The notes beneath the pieces were generated by a model, which did no database searches, was not told the origin of the DNA, and saw only the letters and a program-made list of their open reading frames with translations. From Enterenecus faecium (GTDB taxonomy: Bacteria > Bacillota > Clostridia > Oscillospirales > Oscillospiraceae), in NCBI GenBank assembly GCA_018713215.1, contig DVFO01000065.1, forward strand, positions 1 through 57,987: DNA of 57,987 bases, in the 5' to 3' direction. Made by a program: the position numbers and the translations under genes. This document shows, piece by piece, positions 10,501 to 17,645 of the stretch (positions are counted from its first letter, which is position 1; every line of letters starts with the position of its first letter).

Positions 10501-11888
10501 AGCTGTATGCTGTGGCCGCTCTGGACCGCTACGTGGTAGGCCTGGCTGCCGACGAGAACGGCACCCTCTACGCCGTGGACTTTGACGGCAACCTGTGCAC
10601 CATGGACAAGCGCACCGGCGAGATCACCGTCATCGGTGACACCGGCCTGGAGCCCTCCGGCTATCAGTCTCTGGCCTTCGACTTTGACACCGACACCCTG
10701 TACTGGGCCTTCTCCAACGTGTACTCCGACTGGCAGACCGGCGTGCAGAACACCGACAGCGGCCTGTATGTGGTGGACACCACCGACGGCTCCACCATCA
10801 AGGTGGGCGACAGCGGCTGCATGCTGGTGGGCCTGTACTTCCCCACCGACAACGAGCCCAAGGTGCCTGACACCGTAGAGGCTGACAGCCTGGTGGTCAA
10901 TCCCACCTCCCTGCTGCTGAACAAGGGCGAGACCGCCCAGCTGTCCGCTCTGGTGCTGCCTGTGAGCGTCAGCCAGCTGGAGGGCGTGAGCGAGGTCACC
11001 TTCACCTCCGACAACGAGGCTGTGGCCACCGTGGACGCAGAGGGCAACATCACCGCCGTGGGCCTGGGCGTGGCTCAGATCACCGTCACCGCCGGGGACC
11101 TCACCGTCACCTGCTCGGTGTCCGTGGTGGATGAGTCCGTCCAGCTCTACGCCTTCAACCAGTCCGGCTGGGAGTCCACCCAGATCATGGACCCCACCGA
11201 GAAGCTGGATGAGGCCAAGGCCGAGAACCTGGGCTTCACCATCGCCCAGACCGTGTACAACTCCGACGACGGCTATCTGTACGCCCTGGACGAGGAGAAC
11301 AACCTGTACAAGATGACCCTGGATATGACCTGGTCTGAGAAGCTCGGCACCGTGGACCTGGACGCCTCCACCGTGGTGGACCTGGCCTACAACCCCTACG
11401 CCGGGGGCCTGTATGTGCTGACCAGCTACGCCGACATGGAGCAGTTCAAGATCTACAACACCCTCTATGAGATCAGCATGGAGGACGCCTCTGTGGTGGA
11501 GACCTACACCGTGTCCTCTGAGGTGCAGGGCATTGTGGGTATCTCCTTCAACAGCGCCGACACCTTCCTGCTGTACGATGGCTATGAAGACTTCATCTAT
11601 CAGGCCACCCTGGGCCAGGAGACCGTGACCAGCGTGCTGTGGGCCCAGCAGTCCATGAGCGCTGACGTCAAGAACTTCTCCATGGTCTACAGCAAGACCT
11701 ATGACCGCCTGTTCATCATGACCGCAGACAGCTACTACGGCACCGGCAAGCCCACCTTGTACATGGTGGACACCACGGCCGGCACCCTGACCAGTCTGGG
11801 CGACGGCGCCTGGACCCAGGACGTGGTGGACCTGCTGCTGGTGGAGGGCGCAGCTCCCGCCCCCGCTCCCACCGCCGAAGTGAAGTAA
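4548..11888 (+). CDS. Giant secreted S8 subtilase with internal dockerin-like module, beta-propeller and Big_2 repeats
   Basis: 2446 residues. Signal peptide, then a propeptide-like region (80-175) and a lactocepin/C5a-peptidase type catalytic domain with the full set Asp218 (IIDTGLD), His296 (GDHGTHVAG), Asn392 (ISAGN) and Ser623 (GTSMASP). A PA domain is inserted at about 440-560. A C5a-peptidase-type Fn3 region follows, and inside it lie two EF-hand-like dockerin loops: 785-796 and 822-833, the second being NTNGDDVVNDAD. Next comes the family's SPNGDGNGDY block. From about 1240 to the end there are four propeller-like segments separated by three bacterial Ig-like (Big_2) domains at about 1452-1530, 1772-1851 and 2110-2195. 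There is no sortase motif, so attachment through the neighbouring cohesin protein is likely. It is coupled to that gene by an ATGA overlap. Confidence 0.92.
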   Translation: MKLNRLLALVLSGSLALSVTVGNAPFAFAASADSNETSTSQTNGVEVEQLDGSDYDLDLTRDDAVTQDNLDDTIAPDEDVRVIIVMDGDSVVSANSAAVYSNDTAAQMEEIKAAQDKVISEIEETALDGDDLTVSYQYSWLVNGVAATVPYGKLSDIESVDGVDKVVMQTVYEPCSTDETTSSNIVYPRTISDGQMIGREDTWAQGYKGEGMKIAIIDTGLDTDHQNFAALPDEVLTDTSLTQADIDGVLTSLNAYERYSGLTSADLYYNTKVAYGFNYVDNSLDITHDNDTQGDHGTHVAGIAAANKVDESQVVGVAPNAQLMVMKVFGSNGGAYTEDWVAGMEDAMILGADVINMSLGSDSGFTTDVDWVNEVFDRVAETGTVLCISAGNSDTMGQGNTFGLNANLTSNPDNGVLGNPGAYANALSVASVENAYYMSDYITVGDNYKIAYQNGGSGVNAPLNTLADTPYEVVAVPGTGTVEDFASVDVSGKIALVQRGVIAFTEKCQNAQDAGAVACLVYNNESGTIIMDMTDCPVTMPCASITMADGAYILSALEEDPDLTLTVGADQALIASDSAYQMSTFSSWGVTPSLTLEPDITTPGGNIYSTMDDGTYGLMSGTSMASPNLAGISALVKEYVMSEDGLGKADGADTNSLVRALLMSTSKPLVYENQEGLYYSPRSQGSGLADAYGAVTTQAYLTVDGCDVPKVELYDDPDQTGSYNYSFNVTNFGDATLFYDLNTVAQTEGVNSDYADQGYLFMSHSPMALAASTGESTSAMAPKFDVTDSGVCDSHDAYWIYRSAVAGAAMDENWTDVEFRYNTNGDDVVNDADVQSYLNALVGLDSDTDLSAQVMAVAPGTTETVSVNVTLADSDRTYFADNYPNGGYVEGFTFLTALNANGTDLSLPYLAFYGDWTDAPIFDGDNDNEDTHGFFWGDENVVDYSQYMSVLWTNLGGQTSSWVPGLNPYVTEEFDLSHVSLSPNGDGNGDYLDDMYVSLLRNAATLTFTYTDTNTGEVYFSETIDHVAKSYFVPAYNICVPYVYSWYGTPYQLTDAQGNTLPNNTNVTLTISATLDYPNSPVEEKSVSFTVDTTAPELLGTQITQENGKSLLTLTFSDNVSVAGVNFCNSKVTNIYAQYGADDAQATVDENGNRVWKQTYDVTGMGDHFTLVLGDYALNESYYSIKVPGNDIALDNTLLYGYRVADNEISDDSLYGWIGMDLSGETVTATACSSEYYMDYALTAAEQVGGYILAVDANNKLVVIQPGYWDERTEITDLSVGIRDLAYDPATQTLYGLTSASRPQLVTIDMISGQLEYVNADNNLASATAITCDDQGTLYGIYGPSYGSQPAELRTIDTATGVWGETLMGGEGSDMPGSYYGQSMTWKDGTIYWAQYNAPTYGTYGELYTLEQDASGTWSVTNRGAIAGNAEVVGLLFLDTNQLEWPDTELQALKVSPNQISLLKGNSAILSVTPDPWYRDTELVWSTSDENVAVVNEGTVVATGVGTATITVTDTLTGVTGTATINVVAPDSQINGFVVTSLGDAAVTSQWATFNAQNPADYELLSQTQALDFMCAEYVNGTIYAYDDQGSFYTVDPTDYSYQKVSSKVAEYTMQDLSYDYSTGYLYGLARDNAAYATYLVRVDTLNGETTTVGTLSDSYDGPAVAMAVNNEGLVYFVSEGYGFLCTYDVDTQETTALGLTGYNPMSYTQSMAFDHDTGELYWSAMTATQFDLMYIDLNTAAALDLGAVDSGCQMVGMYMVPENVPQLPEVPVESLEVTTDTLNLLEGSSLAMPVKIQPLNATDRNVQWTVDDETVATIENGMLTALKEGTTTATGTLAGFTVTVTIQVMPSSGELSAFVLQDLEAMSMGGYWMSQMDYDLHNPLESDILYGTPYDLTAATYYDGKLFCYGEDSEAEDYQTNGMHFVVLDAKTGKSLMDVTGYDYFTTIADMAFVYTEGALYLIGNPKNSTGNSTLYTMDTTTGQLYAVAALDRYVVGLAADENGTLYAVDFDGNLCTMDKRTGEITVIGDTGLEPSGYQSLAFDFDTDTLYWAFSNVYSDWQTGVQNTDSGLYVVDTTDGSTIKVGDSGCMLVGLYFPTDNEPKVPDTVEADSLVVNPTSLLLNKGETAQLSALVLPVSVSQLEGVSEVTFTSDNEAVATVDAEGNITAVGLGVAQITVTAGDLTVTCSVSVVDESVQLYAFNQSGWESTQIMDPTEKLDEAKAENLGFTIAQTVYNSDDGYLYALDEENNLYKMTLDMTWSEKLGTVDLDASTVVDLAYNPYAGGLYVLTSYADMEQFKIYNTLYEISMEDASVVETYTVSSEVQGIVGISFNSADTFLLYDGYEDFIYQATLGQETVTSVLWAQQSMSADVKNFSMVYSKTYDRLFIMTADSYYGTGKPTLYMVDTTAGTLTSLGDGAWTQDVVDLLLVEGAAPAPAPTAEVK

Positions 11889-11900
11889 TTCACCTCAACT

Positions 11901-11940
11901 ATGGCCCGGACGGAACATCCGTCCGGGCCATGTCTTTTTC
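11901..11940 (+). terminator. Terminator of the first cohesin/protease operon
   Basis: A perfect 14-base-pair stem (11901-11914 with 11918-11931), three-base loop and a TTTTT run. The rest of the gap to the next gene (11941-12308) holds only the promoter region of the second operon and a C-rich/G-rich inverted repeat of unknown meaning near 12048-12098. Confidence 0.92.
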
Positions 11941-12112
11941 GTGAGAAAAACCTCCAGCGCTCCCTTTTTCTGTCTCATTCTTCCACGATACGGGAATCCC
12001 AGGATTTTTCTTTTCCATGTTAAAGTGATAGAAATTCCCCAAAATCTTCCCCCGGCCCCCTTCCCACACTGCGGATGGGTTCCGGGGGTCGTTTGCGCCC
12101 GGAGTATATTTA

Positions 12113-12191
12113 CACAATGGACAAACTTACACCAGTGGTGGACATTTTTGTCTCAGGTCTATTGACAGCCTCCGTACTTCAATGGTAGATT
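12113..12191 (+). promoter_or_regulatory. Promoter and upstream element of the second cohesin/protease operon
   Basis: TTGACA at 12162-12167 and TAGATT at 12186-12191 are 18 bases apart. CACAATGGACAAA at 12113-12125 and AAAGTGATA at 12022-12030 repeat the elements seen upstream of the first operon at almost the same distances (36 against 35, and 91 against 92 bases). In both promoters a GACAAA half is followed about 27 bases later by a TTGTC half, which could be an inverted operator. The leader to the cohesin gene is about 118 bases. Confidence 0.75.
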
Positions 12192-12308
12192 ATTCCCCAT
12201 CTTGAGCGAAAACACCTGGTATTTTCAATTATTAAGGAAGTTTTAAGGCTTTTTTAAGAGAAACTCGGGTGTATTGCTCGGCAGAGAAACGACGATAGGA
12301 GGATGTCA

Positions 12309-12995
12309 ATGAGACGCACAAGCAAAACCATGGGCCTGGCCCTGGCCGCCGCCCTGACCTGCACGGCGGTGTCCGGCTATGCCTGGGCCGCTCCCGGGTG
12401 GACACCCGGGGAGGAGGGAACGGTGTCCGCCGTCATCCAGGCCGACACCGTGGTCACCGACGGCACCGTACAGGTGACCTTCGACCCCCAGAAGCTCACC
12501 TATGTGGGCTGTGACTTTGTGGGCGACCAGAACCAGTACCAGCCCTGTGTGGCCATGCACGCCGTCAACGACGGCAAGGCCCAGCAGGGCCAGGTAACCA
12601 TCGCCTGGGTGGCTCCGGGAGAGTATGACCTGGAGGGCGACGCCCAGGACCTGTTTCAGATCAACTTCCAGGCCAAGGGCGAGACTGTCACCGCCGACGA
12701 CCTCACCGTGTCCGGCTCGGCCAACGACCCCCAGGGCCACGCCGTGGAGGTGGCTCTGGCCCCGGTGACCCCCAGCCCGGTGACTCCCACCCCGGCCCCC
12801 ACTCCCGCTCCCACCGATGCCCCTGAGACCCAGCCCACCGCTGTCCCGGAGGCCAAGCCCACCAAGGAGCCCGTGACGCCCCCTGAGACCGGGGACCAGG
12901 CCCAGCTGGGCCTGTATCTGGCCCTGGCCGCCGCGGCCGCCGGGTCTCTGACCCTGGCCGGGGTATTGAACCAGCAGAGGAGGGGTAAACGATGA
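12309..12995 (+). CDS. Surface protein with cohesin-like domain and sortase-type C-terminus (copy 2)
   Basis: About 228 residues and a clear paralogue of the protein at 3904-4551. It has a signal peptide, a cohesin-like domain with VTDGTVQVTFDPQKLTYVG and GQVTIAWVAPGEYD, a longer Pro/Thr repeat linker, then PETGD (192-196), a hydrophobic helix and a QQRRGKR tail. I chose the ATG at 12309 because AGGAGG (12297-12302) ends six bases before it; the in-frame ATG at 12303 touches the ribosome binding site and is unlikely. The stop overlaps the next gene by ATGA, exactly as in copy 1. Role by inference: the wall-anchored receptor for the co-encoded dockerin protease. Confidence 0.78.
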   Translation: MRRTSKTMGLALAAALTCTAVSGYAWAAPGWTPGEEGTVSAVIQADTVVTDGTVQVTFDPQKLTYVGCDFVGDQNQYQPCVAMHAVNDGKAQQGQVTIAWVAPGEYDLEGDAQDLFQINFQAKGETVTADDLTVSGSANDPQGHAVEVALAPVTPSPVTPTPAPTPAPTDAPETQPTAVPEAKPTKEPVTPPETGDQAQLGLYLALAAAAAGSLTLAGVLNQQRRGKR

Positions 12996-15900
12996 AAAAC
13001 AAGCGTTGGTTGGCTCTGGCCCTGGCCCTGAGCCTCACCGTCTCCGCAGCCGCGGGCACCCGCTCCGCCGCTGCCGCCGCCAAATCCGGCGACTCCAAGG
13101 TGTCCGTCACCCAGGTGGACACGCCGGACCAGACTCTGGCCCTGACCCGGGAGGATGGGGTGGCCAAGGACCAGCTGGCCCCGGCTCCCCGCCCCGACGA
13201 GGACGTGCGGGTCATCATCGTCATGGACGCCGACAGCGTGGTGGAGGCCGACCGCTCCGCCGGGTACTCCGCCGAGACCGCCCGACAGATGGACGAAATC
13301 AAGGCCTCCCAGGACCAGGTCATCGCCGACATTGAGGAGAACGCCCTGGACGGGGACACCCTGTCCGTGACCTACCAGTACAGCTACCTGGTCAACGGCG
13401 TGGCCGCCACGGTGCCCTATGGCAAGATGGCGGACATCGAGGCGGTGGACGGGGTGCGCCAGGTGGTCATGCAGACCGTCTATGAGCCCTGCGCCACCCA
13501 GTCCGGCATCGCCTACCCCACCACCATCTCCGACGGAGTGATGATTGGCCGGGAGAGCACCTGGGCCAAGGGGTACAACGGCAACGGCATGAAGATCGCC
13601 GTCATCGACACCGGTCTGGACATGGACCACCAGAACTTTGCCGCCCTGCCCGACAGTGCCCTCACCGATGCCAGCCTGACCCAGGATGACGTGGCCGGGG
13701 TGCTGAAAGACCTCAACGCCTACCGCCGGTTCCTGGGCCTGAAGGCGGACCAGCTCTACCGCAACACCAAGGTGCCCTTCGGCTACAACTACGTGGACGA
13801 CAGCCTGGACGTCACCCACGACCACGACAAGAAGGGAGACCACGGCACCCACGTCTCCGGCATTGCCGCCGCCAACAAGGTGGCCCAATCCGAGGTGGTG
13901 GGCGTGGCCCCCAACGCCCAGCTGCTGGTGATGAAGGTGTTCGGCCAGAAGGGCGGAGCCTACACCCAGGACTGGGTGGCCGCCCTGGAGGACGCCCTGC
14001 TGCTGGGGGCGGACGTGGTGAACATGAGCCTGGGCGCGGATGCCGGATTTACCACCGATGCCGACTGGGTCAACCAGGTCTTTGACCGGGTGGCAGACAC
14101 CGGCACCGTGCTGTGCATCTCCGCCGGCAACGCCTATACCGCCGGCTACGGCAACCACTTCGGCACCAACGCCAACCTCACCTCCAACCCGGACAACGCC
14201 ATTCTGGGCTCCCCCGGCGCCTACGCCAACGCCCTGTCGGTGGCCAGTGTGGACAACGTCTACACCATGTCCGACTACCTCACCGTGGGCGAGGACCACA
14301 AAATCGCCTACACCAACGGCGCCAGCGGCACCAACGCCCCCTTCAACACCCTGGCCGGCACCCCCCGGCAGGTGGTAGCTGTGCCCGGGGCGGGCAGCGC
14401 CGAGGACTTTGCCAAGGTGGATGTGAAGGGCAAGATCGCCCTGGTCCAGCGTGGTGTCATCGCCTTCACCGAGAAGTACGACAACGCCCAGAAGGCCGGA
14501 GCCGTGGGCTGCCTCATCTACAACAACCAGGCGGGCACCATCACCATGGACCTGAGCCAGAGCAAGTCCACCATCCCCTGCGCCTCCCTGACCATGGCCG
14601 ACGGGGCCTACCTGCTCTCCGCCCTGGAGGGGGATGCCAATCTGACCATTTCCGTGGGGGCGGACCAGACCCTCATCGCCAGTGACACCGCCTACCAGAT
14701 GAGCGACTTCTCTTCCTGGGGTGTCACCCCCTCCCTGACCCTGGAGCCCGACCTCACCGCCCCCGGCGGCAACATCTACTCCACCACCGACAAGGGCACC
14801 TATGGGCTGATGAGCGGCACCTCCATGGCCGCCCCCAACCTGTCCGGCATCTCCGCCCTGGTCAAGGAGTACGCCCTGTCCCAGGACGGCCTGGGCAAGA
14901 CCGACGGGGCCAACACCAACGCCCTGGTGCGGGCGCTGATGATGAGCACCGCCACCCCCCTGGTGTACCAGCACCAGGACGGCCTGTACTACTCCCCCCG
15001 GAAGCAGGGGGCAGGTCTGGCCAACGCCTACGCCTCGGTGACCACCCAGGCCTACCTCTCTGTGGACGGCTCCGACGTGCCCAAGGCCCAGCTGGGGGAC
15101 GATGCCGCCAAGTCCGGCGCCTACCGCTTCGACTTCCACGTCCACAACTTCGGGGACTCCACCCTCTTCTATGACCTGAACACCGTGGCCCAGACCGAGG
15201 GCGTGCTGGAGGCCGACGGCAACACCTTCATGTCCGGGGCTCCCAAGGCTCTGGAGGCCGCCACTGCGGAGACCACCGACGCCCTGGCTCTCACCCACGA
15301 CCTGGACGGCAGCGGGGCCTGCGACACCCGCGACGCCTATCAGCTCTACCGCGCCGCCGTGGCAGGGGCTCCCCAGGACAAAAACTGGTCTGATGTGGCC
15401 TTCCGCTACAACACCAACGGGGACGAGGCCACCGATGCCGCCGACGTGCAGGCCTACCTCAACGCCCTGGTGGGGGTGGACAGCCCCGCCAACCTGGACG
15501 CCCAGGTGATGGCCGTGGCCCCCGGCGCGGACGCCACCGTCCAGGTCACCGTGAACCTGGCCGACGCCGACAAGGCCTACCTGGACACCAACTACCCCAA
15601 CGGCGGCTATGTGGAGGGCTTCACCTTCCTCACCGCCCGCAACGCTGGCGGCGCCGACCTGTCCCTGCCCTACCTGGGCTTCTACGGGGACTGGACCCGT
15701 GCCCCCATCTTTGACGGCGACAACCAGAACCCCGACACCCGTGGCTTCTTCTGGGGGGACAAGGACAACGCCTTCTACAGCCAGTACATGAGCGCCCTGT
15801 GGACCCAGATGGGGGGCAAGGCCTCCCAGTGGATTCCCGGCGTGAACCCCTTTGTGGAGGAGACCTTTGACCTGCGCCATGTCTCCGTCTCCCCCAACGC

Positions 15901-16510
15901 CGACGGCTCCTGCGACTACCTGGACGGCATGTACGTCTCCCTGCTGCGCAACGCCGCCGACCTCACCGTGACCTACACCAATGCGGACACCGGGGAGGAG
16001 TACTTCTCCCACTCCACCCAGCACGTGTCCAAGAGCCACTTCATCCCCTCGGAGAACCTGTGCGTGCCCTTCGTGTACGCCCCCACCTACCAGTTCACCG
16101 ATGCCCATGGTCAGCCCCTGCCCAACAACACTAAGGTGGCCCTGACCATCTCCGCCACCCTGGACTATGCCGGAGCCCAGCCCCAGACTAAGACGGTGGA
16201 GCTCACCGTGGACACCGCCGCCCCTGAGCTGGTGAGCGCCCAGGCCTCCACCGGCGAAAATGGCCAGCGGCAGCTGACCCTCACCTTCCGGGACAACCTG
16301 TCCGTGGCGGGTGTCACCTTCGTGGACAATCACACCGGCAAGCCCCTGGCCCAGCACGGGGCGGATGACGCCCTGGCCACCCGGGACGAGCAGGGCAACC
16401 TGGTGTGGACCCAGACCTATGACGTGTCCCAGCTGGGGGACCACTTCACCCTGGTGCTGGGAGACTACGCCATGAACCTGTCCCAGTACGCCATGGATTT
16501 GACCGCTTAA
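12992..16510 (+). CDS. Secreted S8 subtilase with internal dockerin-like module (shorter paralogue)
   Basis: 1172 residues, aligning along its whole length with the first half of the 2446-residue protease. Signal peptide, propeptide-like region, catalytic residues Asp206, His284, Asn380 and Ser611, inserted PA domain, C5a-peptidase-type Fn3 region. The dockerin loops are at 770-781 (DLDGSGACDTRD) and 807-818 (NTNGDEATDAAD). It ends where the other protein begins its propeller/Big_2 extension, with no frameshift visible: a clean stop is followed by a terminator, so it is a genuinely shorter form. No sortase motif. It is translationally coupled to the cohesin-like gene. Substrate unknown; the lactocepin/C5a-peptidase group cleaves extracellular proteins. 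Confidence 0.92.
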   Translation: MKNKRWLALALALSLTVSAAAGTRSAAAAAKSGDSKVSVTQVDTPDQTLALTREDGVAKDQLAPAPRPDEDVRVIIVMDADSVVEADRSAGYSAETARQMDEIKASQDQVIADIEENALDGDTLSVTYQYSYLVNGVAATVPYGKMADIEAVDGVRQVVMQTVYEPCATQSGIAYPTTISDGVMIGRESTWAKGYNGNGMKIAVIDTGLDMDHQNFAALPDSALTDASLTQDDVAGVLKDLNAYRRFLGLKADQLYRNTKVPFGYNYVDDSLDVTHDHDKKGDHGTHVSGIAAANKVAQSEVVGVAPNAQLLVMKVFGQKGGAYTQDWVAALEDALLLGADVVNMSLGADAGFTTDADWVNQVFDRVADTGTVLCISAGNAYTAGYGNHFGTNANLTSNPDNAILGSPGAYANALSVASVDNVYTMSDYLTVGEDHKIAYTNGASGTNAPFNTLAGTPRQVVAVPGAGSAEDFAKVDVKGKIALVQRGVIAFTEKYDNAQKAGAVGCLIYNNQAGTITMDLSQSKSTIPCASLTMADGAYLLSALEGDANLTISVGADQTLIASDTAYQMSDFSSWGVTPSLTLEPDLTAPGGNIYSTTDKGTYGLMSGTSMAAPNLSGISALVKEYALSQDGLGKTDGANTNALVRALMMSTATPLVYQHQDGLYYSPRKQGAGLANAYASVTTQAYLSVDGSDVPKAQLGDDAAKSGAYRFDFHVHNFGDSTLFYDLNTVAQTEGVLEADGNTFMSGAPKALEAATAETTDALALTHDLDGSGACDTRDAYQLYRAAVAGAPQDKNWSDVAFRYNTNGDEATDAADVQAYLNALVGVDSPANLDAQVMAVAPGADATVQVTVNLADADKAYLDTNYPNGGYVEGFTFLTARNAGGADLSLPYLGFYGDWTRAPIFDGDNQNPDTRGFFWGDKDNAFYSQYMSALWTQMGGKASQWIPGVNPFVEETFDLRHVSVSPNADGSCDYLDGMYVSLLRNAADLTVTYTNADTGEEYFSHSTQHVSKSHFIPSENLCVPFVYAPTYQFTDAHGQPLPNNTKVALTISATLDYAGAQPQTKTVELTVDTAAPELVSAQASTGENGQRQLTLTFRDNLSVAGVTFVDNHTGKPLAQHGADDALATRDEQGNLVWTQTYDVSQLGDHFTLVLGDYAMNLSQYAMDLTA

Positions 16511-16564
16511 TCACCCATTTCATCCCAACTTTATCATTCACACCTTCACAAAACCAAACAAACC

Positions 16565-16604
16565 GAGACGGTGCAGGCGGACCACCTGCACCGTCTCTTT
16601 TTTC
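16565..16604 (+). terminator. Terminator of the second cohesin/protease operon
   Basis: A perfect 13-base-pair stem (16565-16577 with 16585-16597) with a seven-base loop, followed by a run of T. Confidence 0.92.
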
Positions 16605-16668
16605 TTCATCCATTCCCAGTGGTTCAACATGATCCGTCTTTGAGGGATTGATCTTCTCCAATTTCTCA

Positions 16669-17201
16669 GGTAGAAACCAGCGCCCCAGCCGGGGACGCTC
16701 CGCTGGGCCCGATTTCTCCCCGATGAGAAATCGGGGAAAGAATCGCCAAAGGCGGGGTCTTCCCCCGCCTTGTGGAATCCACCCCGCGGTACTGGGTATC
16801 CCTGCGTCCTCCTCTTTGTGGCCCTTGGCCTGGTGGGGTCACATAGATGGCATGGCAGTCCTATTGTAAGTTTCAGCTTCTACGGCAAGTAAAACTTCTA
16901 CTTCCAGGGCCTTACCCTGGTGAGCCGCTGTTCCCAGCTATCGGGGGCCTGACTCCCGGCGGTGGGAACGCCGCTTGGCCAGGGTAGGCCCGGCGGTGGA
17001 AACTACCCAGCCATAGGGCCAGCTGCCCAAGGTAGCCTGGTGTGGTAGCACAAGCAGGGGCCACACAAGGGTCACGGGCCGAACATCAGCTTGACGCAGG
17101 CCCAGCCTCGTACCCCAAGGGAGGTCCTTAGGGGGGAACGCCCTAAGCGGGTTTTTGTTCCTTTTGCCCGCTCAAAAGGAACCCCCAGCGGGAAGCGTTT
17201 C
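16669..17201 (+). repeat. Structured dispersed repeat, copy 1
   Basis: A gene-free stretch of about 530 bases sharing blocks in the same order and orientation with 41252-41754: GGTAGAA..CC at the left end, GGGACGCTCCGCTGGG (16693-16708), GGGGTCACATAGATGGC (16835-16851), a shared right part from 17106 on and CCCCCAGCGGGAAGCG at the right end (17182-17197). The left CCGCTGGG and right CCCAGCGG are complementary, so the ends are inverted repeats. Hairpins: 16708-16735, 16749-16771, 17127-17147 and 17157-17182. No convincing reading frame. It may be a non-autonomous mobile element or a structured RNA. Confidence 0.75.
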
Positions 17202-17203
17202 CC

Positions 17204-17255
17204 TTGACAATTTCATTCTACAGTTGTAGAATACAGTTAGATACTACAAGTGTAG
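17204..17255 (+). promoter_or_regulatory. Promoter with two BlaI-type operators
   Basis: TTGACA (17204-17209) and TAGAAT (17227-17232) are 17 bases apart. Two palindromes of the BlaI/MecI operator type TACAnnTGTA are present: CTACAGTTGTAG at 17218-17229, overlapping the -10 element, and CTACAAGTGTAG at 17244-17255, just downstream. Repressor bound here would block the promoter, so the regulator gene that follows is probably autoregulated. Confidence 0.85.
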
Positions 17256-17268
17256 AAGGAGGGATATT

Positions 17269-17643
17269 ATGAACCACACCATCCGCCGCTTACCTGACAC
17301 GGAGCTGGAGGTGATGCAGGCCCTGTGGGCCAGCGACACCCCCGTCCCCCGTGCCCAACTGGAAGAGCGTTTGGCCCAAACCCACCCCATGGCCACCACC
17401 ACCCTTCTGACCCTGCTGTCCCGGCTGAGTGAAAAGGGCTTTGTCCGGGTGGACAAAGAGGGCCGTAAGAGCCTCTACGCCCCCCGGGTCACCCGGGAGA
17501 ACTATCTGGCCGCCCAGAGCCGCAGCTTCATCCAGAAGCTGTGTGGGGGCAGCCTGTCCACCTTTGCCTCGGCGTTGTGCGACAGCGGACTGAGTAAGGA
17601 GGAACTGGAAGAGCTTCGGGAGCTTCTGAAAGAAGGTGACTGA
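17269..17643 (+). CDS. BlaI/MecI/CopY family transcriptional repressor
   Basis: A 124-residue winged-helix protein. The start of the family is seen in RRLPDTELEVMQALWASD, and the recognition region in HPMATTTLLTLLSRLSEKGFV. The C-terminal part is the dimerisation region that in this family is cut by the partner protease. AGAAGGAGG precedes the ATG. Two operators of the right type lie in its own promoter. It is followed after two bases by a BlaR1-like protease gene. No beta-lactamase or penicillin-binding-protein gene lies next to it, so its target genes must be elsewhere. Confidence 0.92.
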   Translation: MNHTIRRLPDTELEVMQALWASDTPVPRAQLEERLAQTHPMATTTLLTLLSRLSEKGFVRVDKEGRKSLYAPRVTRENYLAAQSRSFIQKLCGGSLSTFASALCDSGLSKEELEELRELLKEGD

Positions 17644-17645
17644 GT

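Noticed and set aside
12656..16444. 1262-residue minus-strand ORF opposite the smaller protease
   Set aside because: Same shadow effect; no motif and opposite to a certain gene.
16648..16869. Small ORFs inside the structured repeat
   Set aside because: No ribosome binding site, no shared protein between the two copies, and the conserved parts are hairpins.
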